Position numbers and translations under genes: made by a program. 5,112 nucleotides of DNA from positions 1 through 5,112 of the forward strand of contig JACMOG010000459.1 of the NCBI GenBank assembly GCA_014378125.1, read 5' to 3'. This document shows, one piece after another, positions 1 to 5,005 of this stretch. Positions within the stretch are counted from its first letter, which is position 1; every line of letters begins with the position of its first letter. This stretch comes from Vitreoscilla sp. (GTDB lineage: Bacteria > Pseudomonadota > Gammaproteobacteria > Burkholderiales > Burkholderiaceae). The notes under the pieces were generated by a model, which saw nothing but the letters and a program-made list of their open reading frames with translations, was not told where the DNA came from and did no database searches.

Positions 1-430
1 CGATGGCGACGGCCGATTCGGGCATCGCGGGCACGGGCACGGGCACGGGCACGGGCACAGGCACAGGCTCATGCACGGGTGCGAGCGCCGGACGCGGCGT
101 CGGTGGCGGAACGATCGTCGGCGCGTCGTGCAGCACCGGAGCAGCCGGCTCGACGGCCTCGGCCTTCGCGACCGGCCCTGACGCCACGCCGCCGTCGGTC
201 GAGGCCATGCGTTGCCGCAGCGCCCCGATCTCCATCTCGAGCGCCTCGACGCGGCGCCGCAGCAGCACGCCGTTGACGATGTCCGCCGGGTCCTCCGCGG
301 ACGCCGCGCGGCGGCTCGCGCTCCAGCGCCAGCCGGCGAGCGCACCCACCACGGTCATGGCCAGCGCGCCGGACACATTGCCCAGCACGCCGCCGAAGAA
401 GGCTCCCAGTACGGCGAACAACAGATTCAA
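1..430 (-). CDS. DUF2339-like predicted membrane protein, N-terminal fragment
   Basis: Only the first 143 codons lie in the window; the gene continues past the left edge. Residues about 1-34 form a hydrophobic, Gly/Ala-rich segment (begins MNLLFAVLGAFFGG), probably one membrane span or hairpin. It is followed by a charged stretch and a short amphipathic helix around residues 58-75 (RRRVEALEMEIGALRQRM) that looks like a coiled coil. From about residue 85 there is a Pro/Ala/Val-rich linker ending in a run of alternating Pro-Val. This order (hydrophobic N-terminus, short coiled coil, long Pro-rich linker) recalls the N-terminus of large multi-spanning DUF2339 proteins of Burkholderiales, whose function is unknown; the diagnostic transmembrane region lies outside the window. 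I chose TTG at 430 because GGGGGAG (436-442) sits 5 nt upstream; the in-frame GTG at 434-436 overlaps that site. The gene is divergent from the cupin. The reading frame is well supported; the family name is less so. Confidence 0.6.
   Translation of the reverse strand, partial: MNLLFAVLGAFFGGVLGNVSGALAMTVVGALAGWRWSASRRAASAEDPADIVNGVLLRRRVEALEMEIGALRQRMASTDGGVASGPVAKAEAVEPAAPVLHDAPTIVPPPTPRPALAPVHEPVPVPVPVPVPVPAMPESAVAI
31..66. repeat. Hexanucleotide tandem repeat encoding a Pro-Val run
   Basis: Six head-to-tail 6-bp units: four GCACGG (31-54) followed by two GCACAG (55-66) on the plus strand. On the minus strand they encode alternating Pro and Val in the linker of the DUF2339-like protein. 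Because the unit is 6 nt, gain or loss of copies would lengthen or shorten the linker by two residues without breaking the frame. It is too short and has no spacers, so it is not a CRISPR array. Confidence 0.85.
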
Positions 431-435
431 GCGCA

Positions 436-442
436 CTCCCCC
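436..442 (-). promoter_or_regulatory. Ribosome binding site supporting the TTG start at 430
   Basis: The minus strand reads GGGGGAG followed by 5 nt and then TTG. This spacing suits a Shine-Dalgarno site. The alternative in-frame GTG (434-436) overlaps the last base of the site, so it could not be used together with it. Confidence 0.55.
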
Positions 443-488
443 ATTGCCAGAGACGACCGATTATGGAGGGCGGTTCGACGCCGCCGTT

Positions 489-538
489 CGCGGCGCGCGG
501 CCGGTATCGCGCCGCGCGCCCCGCGGCAGCGCGGGGCG
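489..538. other. Two adjacent GC-rich inverted repeats between divergent genes
   Basis: Positions 489-497 and 508-516 form a perfect 9-bp inverted repeat with a 10-nt loop. Directly abutting it, 517-524 and 531-538 form a perfect 8-bp inverted repeat with a 6-nt loop. They lie in the 194-nt region (431-624) between the divergent DUF2339-like and cupin genes, in the leader or promoter area of one or both. No T-run follows on either strand, so they are not canonical Rho-independent terminators. The rest of the region is G+C-rich, and I found no convincing -35/-10 pair on either strand. Confidence 0.45.
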
Positions 539-610
539 GTGCGCGCGACGTCGCTGCGGTGCAGCATTCCGGCACAGCTTATGCATGGCCGAACTCGAAT
601 CCCACTTCGC

Positions 611-616
611 AGGAGG
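611..616 (+). promoter_or_regulatory. Strong ribosome binding site of the cupin gene
   Basis: AGGAGG lies 8 nt before ATG 625. It fixes the start of the cupin gene and argues against the in-frame upstream ATG at 463, which would add a low-complexity Arg/Ala-rich head. Confidence 0.85.
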
Positions 617-624
617 ACTCGAAA

Positions 625-1035
625 ATGGCGGATACCCAGTTCTCGCACGTCAAGCCGGGCGACACGCCCTGGCGCAGCGACGGCTTGCGCGACTTCTTCC
701 TCTACCGCGACCTGGGCGTGGCCGCGGCCACCAACGGAAAGGTGATCGCGCACCTTGTGAAAGCCAACATGGCACCGGAAAAGGGCACCGGCTGGCACCG
801 ACATGAAGCCGAATTCCAGATCGTGCTCATGATGAAGGGCTGGGCCAGGTTCATGTACGGCGACCAGGAGATGCTGGTGGAGGCGGGCGACTGCGTGCAC
901 CAGATGCCCGGCATCGTCCATTACCTGTTCGACTACTCGCCCGACATGGAGTACCTGGAGATCGTGTCGCCGGCCGACTTCAAGTCGATCGACGCGCCCG
1001 CGCCGGCAGCGGTGCCGGCGGCGCAGGCCTGGTGA
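625..1035 (+). CDS. Small cupin-domain protein
   Basis: A 136-residue single-domain cupin, cytoplasmic (no signal peptide or membrane span). Cupin motif 1 is at residues 54-72 (GTGWHRHEAEFQIVLMMKG), with H58 and H60 as likely metal ligands. The position usually held by the ligand glutamate appears to be Gln65, counting six residues back from G72, although E61 or E63 could take over. Motif 2 is around 88-99, with P95, G96 and H99 (GDCVHQMPGIVH), giving the third histidine. The C-terminus tapers into an Ala/Pro tail from about residue 124. The fold is typical of metal-binding dioxygenases, isomerases or sugar/ligand sensors; the sequence does not reveal substrate or reaction. The start at 625 is supported by AGGAGG 8 nt upstream. 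It appears monocistronic: divergent from the DUF2339-like gene and convergent with the GST gene, with 3 nt between the stop codons. Confidence 0.9.
   Translation: MADTQFSHVKPGDTPWRSDGLRDFFLYRDLGVAAATNGKVIAHLVKANMAPEKGTGWHRHEAEFQIVLMMKGWARFMYGDQEMLVEAGDCVHQMPGIVHYLFDYSPDMEYLEIVSPADFKSIDAPAPAAVPAAQAW
1001..1020. other. Perfect stem-loop at the cupin/GST convergent junction
   Basis: CGCCGGCA (1001-1008), a 4-nt loop (GCGG), then TGCCGGCG (1013-1020): a perfect 8-bp, all but one G:C, stem inside the last codons of the cupin gene. For the GST transcript it lies 18 nt beyond the stop codon, where it could act as a 3'-end structure. There is no T-run after it on either strand, so it is at best an atypical terminator. 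The sequence also encodes an Ala/Pro tail, so it may be coding bias. Confidence 0.4.
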
Positions 1036-1038
1036 ACG

Positions 1039-1773
1039 TCAGAAGTCCATGTCCAGCTCTTCGATGTCGTCGGGCTCGAGCCTGGCGGCGGCGATCCACT
1101 CGGCCATCTCGGGCATCGCCATGATCGTGCGACCGTACTCGATGCAGGCCCGGTTGAGCTTGACGTCGTAGGTGAGGAAGCGAGTGACCACCGGCGCGTA
1201 CATCGCGTCGGCGGCGCTGCGCTTCGAGCCGAACAGGTACGGCCCGCCATAGGTGGCGATGCACTCGGTCCAGATCTCGACGATGCGATCGATGTCGGGC
1301 TGCGCGCCGCCCCAGATCTTGTGGCCGGGCAGGTGCGCCTTCAGGTTCATCGGCAGCGACGAACGCAGGTTGGCGAAGCCGGAGTTCATCTCGCCGCACA
1401 CCGAGCGGCAATGCGCGCGCGCCACGCGGTCGGCCGGGAACAGGGCCGAGCCGGCGCAGTTCTCGTCGAGGTATTGCGCGATGGCCAACGTGTTCCACAC
1501 GCGCGCGCCATCGTGCGTGAGGCACGGCACGCGGATGGACGGGGCCAGCAGCAGCAGCTCGCGGCGCGCGTCGGCGTCGTCGGGCGACACCATGGTCTCG
1601 ACGAAGTCGAGGCCCGCGAACTTCGCCAGCAGCCAGCCGCGCAGCGACCACGACGAATAGTTCTTGCTGCTGAGCGTCAGCGACGCGGTGCCCGCCTTCG
1701 GCTTCGTGAGGGCCGGCTTGGCGACGGGCTCGCGAACGGCGGGCTTCGTCGGGTTCTTGGCGGGTGCGGGCAT
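1039..1773 (-). CDS. Glutathione S-transferase family protein
   Basis: A 244-residue cytosolic GST. The thioredoxin-like N-domain begins about residue 31 (LTLSSKNYSSWSLRGW), with a Ser-rich active-site motif (S40, S41 or S43 as candidate nucleophile-activating residue) before R45. The cis-proline loop is at R81-VP83-CL, and N95-T96 occupies the place where GSTs usually have Glu/Asp-Ser binding the glutathione gamma-glutamyl group. The all-helical C-domain follows from about 115, with the N-capping box S186-x-x-D189. Members conjugate or reduce electrophiles with glutathione; the substrate here is unknown. ATG 1773 has AAGGAG 5 nt upstream; the longer in-frame start at 1899 would overlap the phaZ start and lacks sense as protein. 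Odd feature: residues 1-30 are a Lys/Pro/Ala-rich extension (six basic, one acidic residue) ahead of the usual GST beginning. The gene is divergent from phaZ. Confidence 0.9.
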   Translation of the reverse strand: MPAPAKNPTKPAVREPVAKPALTKPKAGTASLTLSSKNYSSWSLRGWLLAKFAGLDFVETMVSPDDADARRELLLLAPSIRVPCLTHDGARVWNTLAIAQYLDENCAGSALFPADRVARAHCRSVCGEMNSGFANLRSSLPMNLKAHLPGHKIWGGAQPDIDRIVEIWTECIATYGGPYLFGSKRSAADAMYAPVVTRFLTYDVKLNRACIEYGRTIMAMPEMAEWIAAARLEPDDIEELDMDF

Positions 1774-1778
1774 GCGAA

Positions 1779-1784
1779 CTCCTT
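1779..1784 (-). promoter_or_regulatory. Ribosome binding site of the GST gene
   Basis: AAGGAG on the minus strand, 5 nt before ATG 1773. It supports translation of the Lys/Pro-rich extension as part of the GST rather than a start nearer the GST domain, where I see no ATG, GTG or TTG codon in frame before the core begins. Confidence 0.75.
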
Positions 1785-1790
1785 GACGGA

Positions 1791-1869
1791 TTGCTGCAAC
1801 GGGACGCAAGGGGCGTGCCACGATGTGAAGTGCCCAACGACAGGGATCCAACGGCACGCTAGTTGCAAC
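1791..1869. promoter_or_regulatory. Candidate operator region between GST and phaZ
   Basis: The 124-nt divergent spacer holds two small palindromes built from the same half-sites: TTGC-T-GCAA at 1791-1799, close to the GST start, and GTTGCAAC at 1862-1869, 28 nt before the phaZ start. The 7-mer TGCAACG is shared by both (1795-1801 and 1864-1870). Between them is a 7-bp inverted repeat, GCGTGCC (1813-1819) and GGCACGC (1853-1859). This is suggestive of binding sites for a dimeric regulator. PhaR repressors of PHB genes are known to bind TGC-rich sequences, so PhaR is a possible candidate, but that is inference. I see no convincing sigma-70 promoter here. Confidence 0.35.
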
Positions 1870-1897
1870 GCTTCCGGATGAAGCTCTGGGGGAATCC

Positions 1898-3115
1898 ATG
1901 ATGTACCAGGCCTATCAGGCGCATTCCGACCTTCTTCGACCGCTGCGTCACCTGGCGAAGGTGCATGGCGCGATGCTGGGCACCGAGCCGCCGCAACCCG
2001 GGCTGGGCAGCATGACGCGTCCGGGCATGGCCGCCAGCAAGGTGTTCGAGTTGTCGGAGGTGACGCACCGGCGGCCGCCCTGGCGCATCGACAGCGTCAT
2101 GGTCAAGGGCGAGCGGCAGCCGGTGGTGGAGGAGGTCGTGCTGCGCACGCCGTTCGCCGAGCTGCTGCGCTTCCACAAGCAGGGCGTCACGGGGCAGCCC
2201 AAGCTGCTGGTGGTGGCGCCCATGTCGGGCCACTTCGCCACCCTGCTGCGCGACACCGTGCGCACCACGCTGCAGGATCACGACGTCTACGTGACCGACT
2301 GGCTCAACGTGCGCGACGTGCCGCTGGCCGCCGGACGCTTCGGCCTCGACGAATACATCGAGCACGTGATGCAGTTCACCGAGGCGCTGGGCCCGGGCGG
2401 CCACGTGCTGGCCGTGTGCCAGCCCACGGTGGCCGCGCTGGCGGCGGTGGCGCTGATGTCAGAGGACAACCATCCGGACACGCCCGCCAGTCTCACGCTG
2501 ATGGCCGGCCCCATCGACTGCCGCGTCAGCCCCACCAGCGTGAACCAGCTGGCCATGTCCAAGCCCATCGAGTGGTTCGAGAAGAACCTGATCAGCAGCG
2601 TACCGTGGCAGCATGCGGGCGGCGGGCGGCGCGTGTACCCGGGCTTCGTGCAGCTGTCGGCCTTCATCAGCATGAACCGCCAGCGCCACGAGAACGCGTT
2701 CAAGGAGTACTACAAGCAGCTGCTGGAAGGCGACTTCGACCGCGCCGACGTCACCCGCGTGTTCTACGAGGAATACCTGGCGGTGGCCGATCTCTCGGCC
2801 GACTTCTACATCGAGACCGTGGCCAAGGTGTTCCAGGAATTCGCGCTACCCCTGGGCCTGCTCACCTTCCGCGGCCGCAAGATCGACCCGGCGGCCATCC
2901 GCCGCACGGCGCTGGTGACCATCGAAGGCGAACGCGACGACATCTGCGCGGTGGGCCAGACGCTGGCCGCGCAAGACCTGGCAAGCAGCCTGCGGCCCTA
3001 CATGCGCACGCACTACGTGCAGCCCAACGTGGGCCACTACGGCGTGTTCAGCGGCAAGCGCTGGCAGAACCAGATCTACCCGGTCGTGCGGGATGTGATA
3101 CACATTTCGGGCTGA
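1898..3115 (+). CDS. phaZ: Intracellular poly(3-hydroxybutyrate) depolymerase PhaZ
   Basis: A 405-residue alpha/beta-hydrolase that degrades native intracellular PHB granules to 3-hydroxybutyrate, remobilising stored carbon. Length and the opening MMYQAYQ match PhaZ1-type depolymerases of Burkholderiales. The nucleophile is a cysteine rather than the serine of a lipase box: C174 in VLAVCQPT, as in the Cupriavidus PhaZa1 enzyme. The other triad members are probably D347 (IEGERDDI) and H380 (NVGHYGVF); the C-D-H spacing agrees closely with that enzyme. There is no signal peptide, in line with a granule-associated cytoplasmic enzyme. The early beta-strand/turn LLVVAPMSGHFATLLRDT (103-120) is also typical. 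Two ATGs (1898, 1901) are possible; GGGGGA at 1888-1893 lies 4 or 7 nt upstream of them, and 1898 gives the usual M-x-Y beginning. The gene is divergent from the GST gene; no phaC, phaA, phaB or phasin gene is in view. Confidence 0.95.
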   Translation: MMYQAYQAHSDLLRPLRHLAKVHGAMLGTEPPQPGLGSMTRPGMAASKVFELSEVTHRRPPWRIDSVMVKGERQPVVEEVVLRTPFAELLRFHKQGVTGQPKLLVVAPMSGHFATLLRDTVRTTLQDHDVYVTDWLNVRDVPLAAGRFGLDEYIEHVMQFTEALGPGGHVLAVCQPTVAALAAVALMSEDNHPDTPASLTLMAGPIDCRVSPTSVNQLAMSKPIEWFEKNLISSVPWQHAGGGRRVYPGFVQLSAFISMNRQRHENAFKEYYKQLLEGDFDRADVTRVFYEEYLAVADLSADFYIETVAKVFQEFALPLGLLTFRGRKIDPAAIRRTALVTIEGERDDICAVGQTLAAQDLASSLRPYMRTHYVQPNVGHYGVFSGKRWQNQIYPVVRDVIHISG

Positions 3116-3121
3116 GAACCC

Positions 3122-3140
3122 ATCGCGCCGCGCGCGATTT
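3122..3140 (+). terminator. Weak candidate terminator after phaZ
   Basis: ATCGCG (3122-3127) and CGCGAT (3133-3138) form a perfect 6-bp stem with a 5-nt loop, beginning 6 nt after the phaZ stop codon and followed by only a short T stretch (3138-3140). The stem is short and the T-run poor, so it is a weak Rho-independent terminator candidate. Confidence 0.35.
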
Positions 3141-3177
3141 CCGCGGGCGAGTCGGCCGACCATTTTCGAAAGACTCG

Positions 3178-3652
3178 ATGACGATTGCGAGAGTTCTCCG
3201 CCCGGCGCTGGCCGGCCTGTTCATGGCGAGCGCGCTCTGCGCGCAGGCCGCCCCGTCCGAGCGCATCCAGCTCTGCAAGGGTTCGCCGCCGGCGCGGTCC
3301 GACGAGATGATCATCGTCGTTCCGCCGGATGCCCGACCGGACACTGCGGCTCGGCACGATCGACCTGTCCGTGTCGCGCCACGTCGACCGCCGGTTCTTC
3401 ATCATCGCGTCGCTCGGCGCGCGCCCTGCCGCCACGCTGGACAACGCGAAGGTCCATTTCGCGATCGGTTCGCTGGCAAAGTGCGGCGACAAGACGGTGT
3501 TCGGCCTGACGTTCGATATCGACGACGCCGCGCTGCCGACCGGCGACTTCTCGATCCCGTTGTCGGTGTTCAAGGAGGGCTCCAACCCGGGCGATCCGTC
3601 GCTTGCCGCCGCGCCCGCGACGGTGACCGGCACCCTGCGGCGCGCGCCTTAG
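3178..3652 (+). pseudogene. Small exported protein of unknown function, broken by a frameshift
   Basis: I do not recognise the family. From ATG 3178 the frame encodes a clear signal peptide: R5 and R8, then hydrophobic LAGLFMASALCA, with likely cleavage after AQA at residue 24. The mature part continues through RIQLCKG and MIIVVPPDA. Near 3330 the coding signal (G/C-rich third positions, plausible protein) jumps to the +1 frame, which runs RTLRLGTIDLSVSR and so on to TAG 3650-3652. That second frame has a stop (TGA 3308-3310) just upstream, and the first frame beyond the jump becomes Arg-rich nonsense, so neither frame alone explains the gene. Removing one C from the CCC at 3332-3334 would give one 157-residue protein reading PPDADRTLRLG. 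The mature domain has alternating hydrophobic residues that suggest beta-strands, and two cysteines (residue 33, and the KCGD motif) that could form a disulfide. The ribosome binding site is weak. It could be a real pseudogene or a sequencing error. Confidence 0.7.
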
Positions 3653-3677
3653 GCCCTAGAAGACGACGCCGGCGCGC
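3642..3677. other. Inverted repeat spanning two convergent stop codons
   Basis: GCGCGCC (3642-3648) and GGCGCGC (3671-3677) form a 7-bp inverted repeat around the ends of the exported-protein gene and rbsD, with a 22-nt loop. Within the loop, TAGG-C-CCTA (3650-3658) is a smaller palindrome that holds the TAG stop codons of both genes. It could be a bidirectional transcription end, but there is no T-run and the loop is long. Confidence 0.3.
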
Positions 3678-4051
3678 AGGATCACGTTGGCATACGGCGA
3701 GAACTCGCCCGTGCGCACGATCGCGCGCGCGCCGCGCGTGGCGGCCTTGAACTGCTCGTGCGAGACCTGCGAGACCGGCGTGTCGCCGAGGCGTTGCAGC
3801 AGGTCGGCGTGCACCGCGGGATTGTTCGACGACAGCTCCTCCGCGAACACGGCCGACTCCACCTGCATCTCGGCCAGCACGGCCGCCAGCACCTCGTGGA
3901 AGCGCGGCACGTTGGCGCTCACGGCCAGGTCGATGCGGCGCGGGCCATCGGGGATGGGCAGGCCGGCGTCGCCGATCACCAGCAGGTCGCCGTGGCCCAG
4001 GCGGGCGATCACCTCGGAGAGTTCGGCGTGGAGCAGGGGGGTGCGCTTCAT
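3656..4051 (-). CDS. rbsD: D-ribose pyranase RbsD
   Basis: A 131-residue cytoplasmic protein that interconverts the beta-pyranose and beta-furanose forms of D-ribose, supplying the furanose that ribokinase phosphorylates. The length equals that of typical RbsD, and the family residues are in place: H20 (ARLGHGD), D28 (VIGDAG), H98 (QVSHEQFK), and Y120 and N122 (SPYANVIL); H20, D28 and H98 belong to the active site. The opening KRTPLLHAELSEVIARLGH is characteristic. ATG 4051 overlaps the rbsK stop codon (ATGA, 4048-4051), so translation is probably coupled to rbsK; GGAG within the end of rbsK provides a ribosome site. It is the last gene of the minus-strand block and is convergent with the exported-protein gene, 3 nt apart. 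FucU/RbsD relatives act on fucose, but the rbsK neighbour favours ribose. Confidence 0.95.
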   Translation of the reverse strand: MKRTPLLHAELSEVIARLGHGDLLVIGDAGLPIPDGPRRIDLAVSANVPRFHEVLAAVLAEMQVESAVFAEELSSNNPAVHADLLQRLGDTPVSQVSHEQFKAATRGARAIVRTGEFSPYANVILRAGVVF

Positions 4052-4974
4052 GAGCGGTCTCCGGCCGTCGACGGGGCCAGCTGGCGGCGGTAGGGAATGG
4101 AGGTCTGCGCGCCCTTGCGCGTGACGCACAGCGCGCTGGCCGCCTGGCCCAGCGCCACGGCGTCGTCCAGCGACTGGCCCTCGCACAGCGCGGCGGCCAG
4201 CGCGCCGATGAAGGTGTCGCCCGCGGCGGTGGTGTCGACGGCCTTGACCTTCTTCGCGGGGAAGTGGCGCGCGCCCGCGCCGTCGATGACGACGACGCCC
4301 TGGGCGCCCAGCGTCACCAGCACGCGGTCGGGGCCGCGGGCGCGCAGCAGCGCGCCGGCCTCGGCGGCGGAGTTTGGATCGACCACCGCCAGCTCGGCAT
4401 ATGCGCTGGCCTCGCTCTCGTTGGGGACGAGGATGTCGATGCAGGCCCAGATCGAGTCGGGCAGCGGCACCGCGGGCGCGGGGTTGAACAGCACCGGCAC
4501 GTGCGCCGCGAAGGCGCGGTCGACGGCGGCCTGCACCGCGGACATCGGCACCTCGAGCTGCACGATCAGCATGCCGGCCATGTCGATCATCGTGGTGGCG
4601 CGCGCCACGCTGGCGGGGTCGAGCAGGCCGTTGGCGCCGGGCGCGAGCACGATGCGGTTCTGGCCGTCGTCCTCCACCCAGATGGACGCCACGCCGGTAT
4701 GCGTGGACGCCAGGCCCTTGACCTCGCGTGCGTCGATGCCGTCGGCCGCGAGGCCCGCCTTCAACGCGTCGCCGTTCGGGTCGATGCCCACGCGGCCCAC
4801 CATGATCACGTTGGCGCCCATGCGCGCGCACGCCACCGCCTGGTTGGCGCCCTTGCCGCCGGGCAGCATCGCGAAGTCGATGCCCGACACGGTTTCGCCG
4901 CCCACGGGAGCGCGCGTCATGCGCATCACCAGGTCCATGTTGAGGCTGCCCACAACGACGATGGAGGAAGTCAT
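4048..4974 (-). CDS. rbsK: Ribokinase RbsK
   Basis: A 308-residue PfkB-family sugar kinase, the usual ribokinase length, that phosphorylates D-ribose with ATP to ribose 5-phosphate in the cytoplasm. The N-terminal VVGSLNMDLV carries the sugar-binding N12 and D14. The first PfkB signature, LPGGKGANQAVACARMG, covers residues 37-53. N185-E186 in LVPNESEA is the conserved NxxE-type region for Mg/phosphate binding. The second PfkB signature VDTTAAGDTFIGA (246-258) includes the anion hole and the catalytic base D253. Start ATG 4974 is preceded by GAGGGC (4981-4986), 6 nt upstream. The gene follows the LacI-type regulator by 31 nt and overlaps rbsD by 4 nt, so all three are probably cotranscribed. 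Beside rbsD, ribose is the most likely substrate, though other PfkB kinases can look alike. Confidence 0.96.
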   Translation of the reverse strand: MTSSIVVVGSLNMDLVMRMTRAPVGGETVSGIDFAMLPGGKGANQAVACARMGANVIMVGRVGIDPNGDALKAGLAADGIDAREVKGLASTHTGVASIWVEDDGQNRIVLAPGANGLLDPASVARATTMIDMAGMLIVQLEVPMSAVQAAVDRAFAAHVPVLFNPAPAVPLPDSIWACIDILVPNESEASAYAELAVVDPNSAAEAGALLRARGPDRVLVTLGAQGVVVIDGAGARHFPAKKVKAVDTTAAGDTFIGALAAALCEGQSLDDAVALGQAASALCVTRKGAQTSIPYRRQLAPSTAGDRS

Positions 4975-5005
4975 GCGATCGCCCTCGTGGTGGAGACAGG
5001 AGCGT

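Noticed and set aside
31..66. CRISPR-like or REP-like array
   Set aside because: Units are 6 bp with no spacers and code for a Pro-Val linker, so it is a coding microsatellite.
444..467. TTGCCA followed by a TAT-containing element as a promoter
   Set aside because: The spacing between possible -35 and -10 boxes is about 12 nt or less, too short for sigma-70.
463..624. Upstream extension of the cupin gene from ATG 463
   Set aside because: The added residues are Arg/Ala-rich and coincide with the inverted repeats, while AGGAGG sits at the right distance from ATG 625.
3..806. Long plus-strand open frame with Gly/Thr repeats at its start
   Set aside because: It is antisense to the DUF2339-like gene, crosses the intergenic hairpins and then runs out of frame through the cupin; the protein is low-complexity. 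G+C-rich DNA produces such shadows.
1774..1899. Upstream extension of the GST gene to 1899
   Set aside because: It would overlap the phaZ start and ribosome site, has no family-like sequence, and AAGGAG supports ATG 1773.
3308..3340. Programmed +1 frameshifting in the exported-protein gene
   Set aside because: There is no in-frame stop, rare slippery codon before a stop, or stimulatory element at the switch as in known +1 sites such as prfB; a simple indel explains it.
3329..3652. Independent 107-residue gene starting at ATG 3329
   Set aside because: No ribosome binding site precedes it, and the signal peptide of the same apparent protein lies directly upstream in the other frame.
2416..3750. 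A 444-codon plus-strand open frame
   Set aside because: It is out of frame with phaZ and Arg/Gly-rich for most of its length. Only its part from 3178 to about 3330 is meaningful, as the N-terminus of the exported protein.
4052..4831. Long upstream extension of the rbsD frame
   Set aside because: It is an Arg-rich shadow of rbsK; RbsD has its full normal length from ATG 4051.
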